Below, piece by piece: positions 54,460 through 62,846 of a stretch of DNA of 64,000 bases. Origin of the DNA: Acerihabitans sp035013185 (GTDB lineage Bacteria > Pseudomonadota > Gammaproteobacteria > Enterobacterales > Enterobacteriaceae); the NCBI RefSeq assembly GCF_035013185.1, contig NZ_JAYGJO010000020.1:39413-103412 (forward strand), given 5' to 3'. Position numbers and translations under genes: made by a program. Under the pieces are notes generated by a model that saw nothing but the letters and a program-made list of their open reading frames with translations, was not told the DNA's origin and ran no database searches. Position 1 is the first letter of the stretch, and each line of letters opens with the position of its first letter.

Positions 54460-55875
54460 TTAATTTTGCTCGTTAACATCACTCATAAAAAATAATGCAA
54501 ACCCTGTATTTACAGGTGTTTTATAGGTATCAGGACGGTCAAAACCCTTCTTTATTTGATCAGCTGCATTTGAGCCGAATTCACCTAGTGCGCTTGCAAA
54601 CACTTCTGTGCTGTTAGGACTTGGTCTTGTTTGAGTCGTTGAGTTAGCTGTAGACGTTGTTGTTCCGATATTTTGATAAGGTGCCGCATAGCCTTTTAAT
54701 ATCGATGAAACAAATAGGGAACCCCATTTAGATAACAGATGTCGGTCAATATCTTTAGCCATTCCCTTTCTTGCATCTTCTTCACCAAGAGCTATAGCGT
54801 CGATCTTCATCGTCGGCCTTTTTTTATCTTGCGGAGCCATAGTCGTGAAAATCAGATTAACGTTGTCCTGCGTTTTAGCAACTTTACCTATAATGACGCT
54901 GCCGTCCCATTCGCCACCATGTACAGTAGCAAAAACGTCTAAGCCATCATCTGTATTCAGCGGAGTGGTTAACGTTGCATACATTGTGTTGCCGGTTTTG
55001 ATAATAACCTTCTTTGCCGTGCTTGCATTAATAGCTACATTTCTTGTGGAATTTTTGGTAATACTCTCAGCTAATTCATTTTTAATTCTCTGAGGCGTAC
55101 CATAACTTGCAGTTGTATATCTTCCAAAATTATTTAATGGATCACTTTGTCCATCACCTAATAGTGATTTTATATTATTAAGACTTTGCTGTTGTAGGGC
55201 TGCGACATAAGCGTCGCGTTGCTGTTTCTGTTTTTTGTACTCTTCATTAAGATTTTTAAGTTCTTCCGGCGACATCTGGTATGGACTGTTGTTCTGATTG
55301 CTATTATTTTGAGTATTTTGAGTATTTTGAGTATTTTGAGTATTTTGAGTATTTTGAGTTGATTGTGAGTTTTGGTTGCTTGGTGAGGCAGTATCAAGAT
55401 TAAGCTGCTTAAGCTGAGCTTCAGAAAACATTGAACCTTGATTAGAACTGAATACCTCTGTTTCATCATGTTTTGATTCCGAAACAGTAGGTTGAAATGC
55501 AGGCTGATATGAATCACCTTTTAACAGTGCAGTATCAGCCTGGTTATTGTTAAACTTATTCTGCCTTTCTGCTTCATTAGTCGTGATCGGCGCAATTGAT
55601 GCTTTGACCACGGGGGTATTAGCCTGATCCACTTTTGTTTTGGAGTTAATGGTGTCATTACCGGAGCCAAGGTTACGTACAGCAATAGCACCCATAATTC
55701 CTACAAAAAATACAGCAGATATTAATCCAATCCGTCCTGGCCCAGATCCGAATACAGCTTTAAGGTTTTGTATTCTTACCTCACTTTTTTTAAGAGGTAA
55801 TCGCGTTGCTTCTTTCGGTTCTGAAAATTTGATCTGCGGTTCTAATGGATCGTCAGAATTGATTTCGTCGGCCAT
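54460..55875 (-). CDS. traO: DotG/IcmE/TraO-like VirB10-type core protein
   Basis: A 471-residue protein with a cytoplasmic N-terminus, one membrane segment near 50-70 (GRIGLISAVFFVGIMGAIAV) and a variable linker. A Gln-rich linker with repeated NTQ units lies near residues 173-190. The C-terminal ~200 residues are VirB10-like (IIKTGNTMYATLTTPLNTDD, GGEWDGSVIIGKV, RPTMKIDAIAL). It spans both membranes in the Dot/Icm core. R64 TraO is about 429 residues. The linker repeats come from a 9-bp tandem repeat. Confidence 0.92.
   Translation of the reverse strand: MADEINSDDPLEPQIKFSEPKEATRLPLKKSEVRIQNLKAVFGSGPGRIGLISAVFFVGIMGAIAVRNLGSGNDTINSKTKVDQANTPVVKASIAPITTNEAERQNKFNNNQADTALLKGDSYQPAFQPTVSESKHDETEVFSSNQGSMFSEAQLKQLNLDTASPSNQNSQSTQNTQNTQNTQNTQNTQNNSNQNNSPYQMSPEELKNLNEEYKKQKQQRDAYVAALQQQSLNNIKSLLGDGQSDPLNNFGRYTTASYGTPQRIKNELAESITKNSTRNVAINASTAKKVIIKTGNTMYATLTTPLNTDDGLDVFATVHGGEWDGSVIIGKVAKTQDNVNLIFTTMAPQDKKRPTMKIDAIALGEEDARKGMAKDIDRHLLSKWGSLFVSSILKGYAAPYQNIGTTTSTANSTTQTRPSPNSTEVFASALGEFGSNAADQIKKGFDRPDTYKTPVNTGFALFFMSDVNEQN
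55311..55355 (-). repeat. 9-bp tandem repeat in traO
   Basis: Five perfect copies of GAGTATTTT on the plus strand, encoding repeated NTQ on the minus strand. The unit keeps the reading frame, so copy-number change would alter only linker length. Confidence 0.9.
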
Positions 55876-55890
55876 ATCGTCCTCAATAAA

Positions 55891-57030
55891 TTAATTATCG
55901 TTATTCTCGATAAATGCTGTTATAGCTCTACCGCCTGCGGTAAAGGTTACGCTGTCGGTCATGCTGTCAAAGCGATAAATGGAAAGCCCTGTTGTGCTTC
56001 TGGCACTTTTTGTATAAGCGGGATACTGGGCATCGCCATTGGCTCGCACATAAAGAAAATTATTGAAGACCCATGCATCAACACCATCCATGCCAGTGAC
56101 TTTTAATTTTCTAGATCCTTTAGGTGGAACACCATCAAGAAATGATGTCAGGTCATTATCTATGCCTGGCATACCTGTCATTGTCATGGTGTATTGAGCA
56201 TCTGGATTTCTTCCTGGTATTTTGGCATCTACTCGCATATCGACTTCATTTTGGCCACTGGTCAGAATGAAGATAACTGGTGTTGGAAGACCATTTAGAC
56301 TAACCGTAATGTTCCCATATGACTGTGAACCCAGAGGTTCAAGAGTCAGAATATTGGTTGGTGGACTCTGATTATTGTTTTGTCCCTGAGTTTGCGACTG
56401 AGACTGCTGGTTTTGTCCCGAGCACGAGTCCGTCTGGAATAAGGTGCAGTTAACCGAAACTTTACTAATGTACCAGGGTTGGCCATTGGCATCTGAGAAA
56501 ACAATTGTGCTTAGCTGACCACGCGACAACCGAACGGTTGGCGGTGATACGCCTGCATTAAGGTTTATAAACATGGTGCGCGTAACAGGCTTTGCCGGAG
56601 TTACATACGGAGTAGCTTTTGCGCGCTCTCTATTTAACTTTAGTTGTTTGAGGCGGTTCATCTGTTCTGGTGTAAGTTGCAATAATTCGAGATCAGATAC
56701 CGCATCTTCAGTAACCTGCTGTGGAGAAGGATAAACAATTTGTGGTGGCTCCATCTGAAGTCCAAGCCCACTTTGTGGTGGCCTATCTTCAGGCCGATAG
56801 TTGCTGCCTTGATCGGTAGTGTTCAATGGATTAACACGGGATCTGTCTATATTCGCATTTACAGCTCCAGCAGGAACCTCTGTCGTCAGCGAGTTACCTT
56901 GTGGTGCTTGAGCCTGTGAAGAAGCAGGAAGTGATGCAGGTGGCGTGTTTATGGTTGGTTGTGCGGCAAGTGTTGCAAAACCAATCGACAACATAGCCAT
57001 GGTAATAAATGATTTATTCATGGCTGCCAT
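55891..57030 (-). CDS. traN: DotH/IcmK/TraN-like outer-membrane core protein
   Basis: A 379-residue exported protein. The ATG at 57030 sits one base after the traM stop, with GAGGG upstream, and opens a signal peptide (MNKSFITMAMLSIGFATLAA). The N-terminal half is Pro/Gln-rich; the C-terminal half has VirB9-like strands (TMFINLNAGVSPPTVRLSRG, GQPWYISKVSVNC, RKLKVTGMDGVDAWVFNNFL). It matches DotH/TraN, which joins DotC and DotD in the outer ring. Confidence 0.9.
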   Translation of the reverse strand: MAAMNKSFITMAMLSIGFATLAAQPTINTPPASLPASSQAQAPQGNSLTTEVPAGAVNANIDRSRVNPLNTTDQGSNYRPEDRPPQSGLGLQMEPPQIVYPSPQQVTEDAVSDLELLQLTPEQMNRLKQLKLNRERAKATPYVTPAKPVTRTMFINLNAGVSPPTVRLSRGQLSTIVFSDANGQPWYISKVSVNCTLFQTDSCSGQNQQSQSQTQGQNNNQSPPTNILTLEPLGSQSYGNITVSLNGLPTPVIFILTSGQNEVDMRVDAKIPGRNPDAQYTMTMTGMPGIDNDLTSFLDGVPPKGSRKLKVTGMDGVDAWVFNNFLYVRANGDAQYPAYTKSARSTTGLSIYRFDSMTDSVTFTAGGRAITAFIENNDN

Positions 57031-57031
57031 T

Positions 57032-57766
57032 TCACCCTCTTCCCGTCTTGAGTAGTACTTGCTCAATAGCTATAGCCTTCTTGCGTGTCTTGGAAGGTTT
57101 CTCTTTAACTACCCTGACAATGGCAATGTAAGGTGTGGTCGCAATAGGTTTATCAGACCCGTTTGCATAAAACTCAATAGTGATAGGTACGTTAACGATC
57201 CAAAAAGTTTTTGCTTTATCCTGTTTTTCGATCTGAGGCACATTCGTTGCCATCGATTTTAGAATTAACTTTCCTTTGATAACTCTAGTAAGGTTTTCTG
57301 AGTCATCTAATGAATGGAATAAAGCAATTCTACCTTCATTATTATAATAGCGGTTTGCGGTATCGTTTATTTTAGAACGATAGTTGACGTAGTCATATGA
57401 GTAAGTGTTAAGGACTGCATCTTTAGCATAATCGAGAATGGATTCAGGAGTGGTGTCTGGGTTTTCGGATGAAGGAATTGCACAAATAGAAGCGTTATCC
57501 AAGGTGGAGACAAACCTGTATTGTGGGAAATAAAAGACCCACAACCACAAAAGGAATAAAAAAGTCAAGCCAAGAATAATTAATGCAGAAATATTTTTCT
57601 TTGCTCGACTACGAAGATCAATATTTTCACTCGCTAATCGTGCATTTTCACGAATAATGGAGGCTGACGGTTTATTAGAAGAAAAATCAATCGAAAGCGC
57701 TTCATTGTTAGATGCAATACTATCAATATTGTCATTCGGAGTCTTTCTTTTAGTTTTGAAAAACAT
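57032..57766 (-). CDS. traM: DotI/IcmL/TraM-like inner-membrane protein
   Basis: A 244-residue protein starting MFFKTKRKTPNDNIDS; an earlier in-frame ATG at 57790 is also possible. One membrane segment (ALIILGLTFLFLLWLWVFYF, near 60-80) precedes a periplasmic NTF2-like domain (DAVLNTYSYDYVNYRSKI, FWIVNVPITIEFYANG). This is the DotI/IcmL pattern. R64 TraM is about 230 residues. It overlaps the traL-like gene. Confidence 0.88.
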   Translation of the reverse strand: MFFKTKRKTPNDNIDSIASNNEALSIDFSSNKPSASIIRENARLASENIDLRSRAKKNISALIILGLTFLFLLWLWVFYFPQYRFVSTLDNASICAIPSSENPDTTPESILDYAKDAVLNTYSYDYVNYRSKINDTANRYYNNEGRIALFHSLDDSENLTRVIKGKLILKSMATNVPQIEKQDKAKTFWIVNVPITIEFYANGSDKPIATTPYIAIVRVVKEKPSKTRKKAIAIEQVLLKTGRG

Positions 57767-58019
57767 AGTTAATCTCGCCAGTTTTGCCATTTATTATACA
57801 CATACTGTTTGTACCATCATTTGTGATTAAATCAATGAAATCAGCATTAATAAATATCAGTATTAATGATAGGAGGATTGATGCAGCTAAAATGACATGG
57901 GCCATTTCAAGACAAGAATTAAAACCCCTTAAAAAACTATTAAATTTACGAATAGCTTTGATGTCGATTTCATTCGAGGGGTTACCCCAACTGCTGCCAT
58001 TGTTTGAATTGGTTTTCAT
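57750..58019 (-). CDS. traL: TraL-like small membrane protein
   Basis: An 89-residue protein with one membrane segment (HVILAASILLSLILIFINAD, about 40-60), a soluble N-terminus and a short C-terminus. It lies directly upstream of traM as R64 TraL (about 116) does. Sequence identity cannot be judged by eye; the symbol rests on position and topology. Confidence 0.6.
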   Translation of the reverse strand: MKTNSNNGSSWGNPSNEIDIKAIRKFNSFLRGFNSCLEMAHVILAASILLSLILIFINADFIDLITNDGTNSMCIINGKTGEINYVFQN

Positions 58020-58085
58020 ATTTTAGCGCCAGTTAATATATATAATTTATTTAATTAGAATTAAAATTAAAGGTAAAATGTATTT

Positions 58086-59180
58086 TTAAAACTTTGACTT
58101 CAACCATCTCTCAGCAAATTCAGCACTTTCATTTCTAAGCTCAAGATCGTTTGCAACTTCTTTAAGTAATTGCTCTTTTACCATCTGAATAGACTCATTA
58201 GAGGGTTTGATAACCACTCTGCCTGATCCATGTACTTTTTTACCATAGTGAATTCTGGCTGTTTCTGTTGTCTTATGTCCAAATAAAGCGGCAATTTCAA
58301 TATCTGTTAAATTAGCAGACTTAGCGTTAGCAATACATTGATGGCGGGTGCTATACAAAGTTGGTCTTTTAGTTATTGGATATTTTATGCTTTTAAGTGC
58401 TCTATTTAAAGTCTGTTGGGCATTCGTAAAAATATCTTCAGCACGTTTTCTTCTTTGTTCACCATATAACCCATTTAAATGTGTTTGCATTAGTTTAGAA
58501 AATTGTAATATGTCGCCAAGTTCTTCAACAGTGATAGCATTAAAAATAATATCACGTTCAATTCCATTTCCTCTCCCATGAGTTGCCTTAGCATTACTTA
58601 CAACAAGTGCAGGAGTAGTCTTAGTACCCTTTTTAACCGTGCCAGGTTTATCAATGTAAGAGAAGATGGATGTGTTAGCCCATTCTACTGGCCTAAGACC
58701 AACCAGCAAATTTGCCTTTAAAAAAAGAAGTACGAAGGTTAAATTTTTGAATCTGTTGTCAGTTAAATTCAACTTTTCAAGTTTAGGGATCAGGTCATCT
58801 GGGAATCTTTTAAGTTTAAGTGCTGAAGTTTGAGTTGAATGACTTGCGGCTATTCTTGTATTTATCTTATCTGCATTTTCATAGTTATGCATATAGCTTT
58901 CAATCGACTCGCCTTTATCGATAGCCTGTTGCGCTTCGTGAACTATTCTATTTAGTAAAGCTGATTTATACAGGCGTGCAGTACTTCGGGTGATTCGTTT
59001 TTCTTGTATCATACCTTCTAAAATTGCAACCATGTTTTTTACTGAACTTATAAGTCCATTTTTCTCACAAGCCCTGATCAACACTTTGGATTTAAGTGTG
59101 TATGTGTCTTGCGTCGATGTTTCCAATTGTTCTAATTCTGCAATTTTTGTCATCAAATTATTTTGTGCGAATGGTTTCAT
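58086..59180 (-). CDS. Tyrosine recombinase / integrase
   Basis: A 364-residue tyrosine recombinase. An N-terminal SAM-like core-binding domain (about 20-110) is followed by the catalytic domain. The first Arg is in LLVGLRPVEW (about 165), the second in YSTRHQCIANA (about 277), then ALFGHKTTETARIHYGKK with the GH pair and nucleophile Tyr near 310. The first His of the HxxR box is replaced by Tyr, as in some family members. It lies between traL and the non-coding repeat region. It may resolve plasmid multimers or act on the nearby repeats. No partner att site is proven. Confidence 0.88.
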   Translation of the reverse strand: MKPFAQNNLMTKIAELEQLETSTQDTYTLKSKVLIRACEKNGLISSVKNMVAILEGMIQEKRITRSTARLYKSALLNRIVHEAQQAIDKGESIESYMHNYENADKINTRIAASHSTQTSALKLKRFPDDLIPKLEKLNLTDNRFKNLTFVLLFLKANLLVGLRPVEWANTSIFSYIDKPGTVKKGTKTTPALVVSNAKATHGRGNGIERDIIFNAITVEELGDILQFSKLMQTHLNGLYGEQRRKRAEDIFTNAQQTLNRALKSIKYPITKRPTLYSTRHQCIANAKSANLTDIEIAALFGHKTTETARIHYGKKVHGSGRVVIKPSNESIQMVKEQLLKEVANDLELRNESAEFAERWLKSKF

Positions 59181-59247
59181 TTTGTTATTGGCTTCAGTTT
59201 TATCTAAATGTTGTAATCATCATCCGGGATGCTAGGGCATGTATAGT

Positions 59248-59332
59248 GCCATTACGAATATGTCGTCATTGCGAGTATGTCGCCATTGCATGTGTGATGC
59301 CATTACGGGTATGCCGTCATTTATATTATATC
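59248..59332 (+). repeat. Five 17-bp tandem direct repeats
   Basis: Consecutive 17-mers near GCCATTACGAATATGTC start at 59248, 59265, 59282, 59299 and 59316, the last being degenerate. All carry GYCATT at the left. They lie 68 bases upstream of the recombinase start. Confidence 0.88.
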
Positions 59333-59407
59333 TGCTTTCAATAATCTAATTATTTTGATGCCATTTTTACTAACAATGGTCACATTCGTTTATCTATGGC
59401 TTCATCG

Positions 59408-59535
59408 GGCGTTACTCCCCGTTATGCGCCCTGTTTCCATAATTATCTGCCAGTTTCCAAACTTTCTGATAAATCATTTTTACGTTTGACTTCATCCTGT
59501 TTTCCATATGATGGAAACAAGGGGGGAGTAACGCC
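59408..59535. repeat. 13-bp inverted repeat with inner palindrome
   Basis: GGCGTTACTCCCC (59408-59420) has an exact inverted copy at 59523-59535. Inside, TTTCCAT (59502-59508) pairs with ATGGAAA (59512-59518), and another TTTCCAT is at 59434-59440. It could be a recombinase crossover or oriT structure. Confidence 0.75.
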
Positions 59536-59865
59536 ATAATCCGTTTCGTGACCAGTTTATATGTGTATATGGCATCAAATTATGGGCATAGCATTCTATC
59601 AGGCTGTGCTGACATTAACGGTAGTCTGTTTTCATCACTTCTTGGATGACGTGTAAGGCATCAATTGGGTGATTGTGGTGTTGGGTGTGTCAAAGTGGTT
59701 TTGTGTGTAATGGTGTGAGGTTTTTTTTGTGATTTAAAAAGTCTGTTTCAACAGTATTGAGTAGAATTCATTTATTTCTATTAAATAAATCGCAATAATT
59801 AATTAAATGCATTTATTTGCGCATTGGTTTTTGATTTAATATTTACTATCACATAAGGAGTGAAT

Positions 59866-60321
59866 ATGAATGCATTTAAAATAAAAATACCATTGTTGTT
59901 GCTAACAAACCTGATGATTTCAGGGTGTGCACCGCATATGAGTAAAAACGCTAATGAGGATGCACTTGCTAATAAAATCATTTCTGAAAAGGTTTCTGAA
60001 GCAGCGGAAGCTCAACGACAGTACACAGCCATCATTAATAACGACAAGGCTGTGCTTGGCCGTAAGCAGTCTTCATTTTATTCTGATCTTGTCGATTTTG
60101 ATTTTTACGGTCAACCGCAGGAAGCTTTGCAAAGCTTTTCTTTCAGATATGGGTATCGTTATGTCGAAAATGGAAAGTGGAGAAAGTTAAAACCAATTAA
60201 TATACGTGTTGTTAACTCTTCTCCTGAAGAGATTCTCAGAAATATTGGTTATCAAATCGATAAGGGTGGCGATATAACCCTAGATCAAAAGTCAAAATTC
60301 ATCAGACTTACTTATAAGTAA
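59866..60321 (+). CDS. traH: DotD/TraH-like lipoprotein
   Basis: A 151-residue lipoprotein starting MNAFKIKIPLLLLTN with lipobox ISGC (cysteine near 21). AAGGAG lies upstream of the ATG. A helical middle and C-terminal secretin-like N-domain (PINIRVVNSSPEEILRNIGY) match DotD/TraH (R64 TraH about 158). It is first in a plus-strand traH-I-J cluster. Confidence 0.87.
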   Translation: MNAFKIKIPLLLLTNLMISGCAPHMSKNANEDALANKIISEKVSEAAEAQRQYTAIINNDKAVLGRKQSSFYSDLVDFDFYGQPQEALQSFSFRYGYRYVENGKWRKLKPINIRVVNSSPEEILRNIGYQIDKGGDITLDQKSKFIRLTYK

Positions 60322-60336
60322 TAATCTGGAGTTATT

Positions 60337-61182
60337 ATGTCAGACATGCCACCAGTAACACTTGAGCAACTTCAGGGTATCTACACTGGAAATGAAAAAA
60401 TTGTTGACCCATCTTCAACGCTTTCTGACCAGCAATTGCAGTCTTTGAAAAACTCAGGTAATGTGGCTGAGTCTGCACGTAAACAAGCCTTATATGACAC
60501 GGGATTAAATATTGGAGTGCGTGGTGGTTTAGCATTTCAGTTAAATAGCATTAGAAACAGTATAGAATCACATCAACGAGATTTTGATATTGCTTACGAC
60601 TTTAGTAATCTAATGATACAAGATCGTGTTATTCCTCCCGTCATTGCTCAAATGAAAGATGTCTATAATCAGGATGGTGATTTGACACTAAGGTTATCAG
60701 GTGCATCGTATGAAATAGTTAGCCAGGCAAAATTTTCTTCTGTACCTCCTAACTGGCGTGGATATCTCTCATTTCCAAAATCAAACTTTACTGCTGAATT
60801 TTTAAATACAGCGCTCCGCCCCAAAGGTAGTGATGAACAAAAACTATTTAATTTAGCTATGGCGGATGGATGGAATCAAGGTGTTGAGAATGCAAATCTA
60901 ATGCTTACTCAGGCGCTTGATAGACTTAATAGAGATTTAAAAGGTATGCTTCTTTTCCATCAGTTTGTTGTTGAAGGGAAAGTGACTATGCCTATCATTG
61001 CATCATCTGAAATTCCAGTTACGCATGATGGTAACACTATGACTGTTGATAATACGTTACTGCGCATTACCCGTTTGCCTGATTTTAACGCTAAGCCTGG
61101 CGAGTGGCATAGTACATTTTCTTCACGAACATCCCCTAACCGTGTATTTTCTAAAATAAATCCTTTGGGCACAAGAAAATGA
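60337..61182 (+). CDS. traI: DotC/TraI-like T4SS protein without visible lipoprotein signal
   Basis: A 281-residue protein starting MSDMPPVTLEQLQGIY, with CTGGAG upstream. ARKQALYDTGLNIGVRGGLA and IPPVIAQMKDVYNQDGDLTL are typical of DotC. DotC in Legionella is an outer-membrane lipoprotein, yet no signal peptide or lipobox is seen here, and the frame is closed by stops just before the ATG. R64 TraI is about 272 residues. It overlaps traJ by 4 bases. Confidence 0.85.
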   Translation: MSDMPPVTLEQLQGIYTGNEKIVDPSSTLSDQQLQSLKNSGNVAESARKQALYDTGLNIGVRGGLAFQLNSIRNSIESHQRDFDIAYDFSNLMIQDRVIPPVIAQMKDVYNQDGDLTLRLSGASYEIVSQAKFSSVPPNWRGYLSFPKSNFTAEFLNTALRPKGSDEQKLFNLAMADGWNQGVENANLMLTQALDRLNRDLKGMLLFHQFVVEGKVTMPIIASSEIPVTHDGNTMTVDNTLLRITRLPDFNAKPGEWHSTFSSRTSPNRVFSKINPLGTRK

Positions 61183-62348
61183 CTGACGTAGTAAAAAAAG
61201 AATTTAAAACTATTGAATTATCAGAAGGTTTTAAATTTTCGGGGCGTGTGGATTCAAAGGAAGATCTTCGCCGTATTCTGTTAGAGTCTATCAAACATAA
61301 AACAAGTAATATTTTCATCCAGCCGCGACGCCCTATCCTTTTCATGATAAACGGTAAGTTGCAAGCATTGAGTCATGATCATATTACATTTCAGGATATG
61401 GAAGGTCTTTGTATCTGGGCATCTAATCAAGATGGTGCTATGTCTACTATAAATGGTGGAGGTAATATCAATTGCCGTCTTGAGGTTATGATACCATCTG
61501 ATGAACAATTGAAAGCACCTAAACGTCTTGGCTTTCGTGTCAACATATCGAGTATCACTGAAGCTGGAACTATCACTGCACAAATAGTTATACGTCCTAT
61601 TCCAGAAAACCCCCCACCTCTTTCTAAAATTGGTTTCAGTGAAACTATTGTTAATGCAATGTGTCAGAAAAATGGAATTAGTATTATTGCCGGTGAAACC
61701 GGTGTAGGTAAAACAACTACGTTTGCAAGTATCATTAGCTATATATTGCAAAATGACACACCGATTAAAGGCAACATTATTGAGCACGCGGAACCGATTG
61801 AATATACCTATTCATCTATATTCAGCGAACATTCCATCATTGTTCAAAGCTCAATACCTGAAAATTTCTCTTCATTTGCAGCTGCAAACGCAGAAGCTAT
61901 GCGGCGTAAGCCTGCGCTGATTCTTATTGGTGAGTTGCGTGAGGAATCAAGTATTCAGGCTGCTGTAGAAGCCTCCAAAACAGGGCATCCTGTCTTTGCC
62001 ACTGTTCATGCTCTTGATCCAACCATGGTGGTTAGTCGTTTGATTACCCGTTTTCCACCTGAACAACACTCTGCTGCTATCAATGACATTTGCGCAGCAC
62101 TGCGCGTTATTGTTTCACAAACGCTTGTACCGTCAGTTAGCGGCCTGCTCGTTGCTGCTCGTTCTTGGATCGCATTGACCAAGGAACACAGAGCAAGGCT
62201 GTCATTACTGAACAAGGTAGAGGATGTAACCCGAGCTATGTCAGAAATTATGGACGCAGATGGTCATACTTATGAGGATGAGGCTAAACGACTTCTGCAA
62301 GAAGGAACTATTAACGAGGAGGTTGCGCTTAGTATCAGACGCTTATAA
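61179..62348 (+). CDS. traJ: DotB/TraJ-like secretion ATPase
   Basis: A 389-residue ATPase of the PilT/VirB11 group. Walker A is GETGVGKT (near 171-178), Walker B is ALILIGELREE (near 245), and ATVHALD is the His box. It is DotB-like, powering substrate transfer with DotL and DotO. R64 TraJ is about 383. It starts within the traI stop (ATGA). No traK follows; 212 bases downstream comes the converging par unit. Confidence 0.93.
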   Translation: MTDVVKKEFKTIELSEGFKFSGRVDSKEDLRRILLESIKHKTSNIFIQPRRPILFMINGKLQALSHDHITFQDMEGLCIWASNQDGAMSTINGGGNINCRLEVMIPSDEQLKAPKRLGFRVNISSITEAGTITAQIVIRPIPENPPPLSKIGFSETIVNAMCQKNGISIIAGETGVGKTTTFASIISYILQNDTPIKGNIIEHAEPIEYTYSSIFSEHSIIVQSSIPENFSSFAAANAEAMRRKPALILIGELREESSIQAAVEASKTGHPVFATVHALDPTMVVSRLITRFPPEQHSAAINDICAALRVIVSQTLVPSVSGLLVAARSWIALTKEHRARLSLLNKVEDVTRAMSEIMDADGHTYEDEAKRLLQEGTINEEVALSIRRL

Positions 62349-62559
62349 AACTATAAAATGGTGCGCCAGTACACCCTTGGAGTACCATTTCAGATGTTCA
62401 AAACTTTAGTCTGGAAACTATACCTGCTTTCACTCCTGTTAAATTTCTTGTGCGAAATGTTCCCTGCTCGCACCGTATCAAACATACCCATCTGTTTATC
62501 ATCTTTGCCAAATGAGTGGTTAAAGCATTTTTTATGTTTGCCTACGGTTCCTCCCTTCC

Positions 62560-62784
62560 CTATCCTCTTTGCTTCTTGAGCAACTCATAACCCTGCATTA
62601 GAGCTTGTGTCATAGTCATGCCATGCTGAGTCGCCCATGTCTTGATCTCGGTATGTTTACTTACTTTAACTTTGAACTGGATCGTTTTGATATCGTCGTC
62701 TGCTCTGTTGCTTGTGACATCAAGTGTCGGCGCATCATCATCTGGGGGCAGAATTTTAGGTACTGGTTGCTTTGGTGCTTTCAT
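62560..62784 (-). CDS. Small ribbon-helix-helix-like partition partner
   Basis: A 74-residue protein. The disordered N-terminal half contains KILPPDDDAP. The C-terminal half DIKTIQFKVKVSKHTEIKTW, then TMTQALMQGYELLKKQ, reads like a strand-helix-helix DNA-binding domain. It lies directly downstream of parA with a palindromic site between, as in ParA/ParG- or StbB-like units. AAGGAAC precedes the ATG. Confidence 0.72.
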   Translation of the reverse strand: MKAPKQPVPKILPPDDDAPTLDVTSNRADDDIKTIQFKVKVSKHTEIKTWATQHGMTMTQALMQGYELLKKQRG

Positions 62785-62822
62785 TTTTGTTCCTTACTGA
62801 GGTGAAGCTAACTGTCATGATA

Positions 62823-62836
62823 TACTGATGTCAGTA
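62823..62836. promoter_or_regulatory. Palindromic operator between parA and its partner gene
   Basis: TACTGATGTCAGTA is a 6+6 bp inverted repeat, the same motif as in the array upstream of parA. It may bind the small partner for local control. Confidence 0.6.
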
Positions 62837-62846
62837 CAGTTTCATG

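Larger units (their letters stand above)
59181..59859. other. Repeat-rich non-coding region between the recombinase and traH
   Basis: I see no gene in these 679 bases. They hold 17-bp tandem repeats (59248-59332), a 13-bp inverted repeat pair (59408-59420 and 59523-59535) and an inner palindrome. It is a candidate recombination site, partition site or oriT. The right end has AAGGAG for traH. Confidence 0.6.

Noticed and set aside
58086..59180. Rci-type shufflon recombinase
   Set aside because: It is a tyrosine recombinase but lies about 45 kb from pilV with no shufflon repeats, so the specific name is not supported.
62358..62579. Plus-strand frame after traJ
   Set aside because: It has no good ribosome site, its product looks random in composition, and it runs into the end of the partition partner gene.
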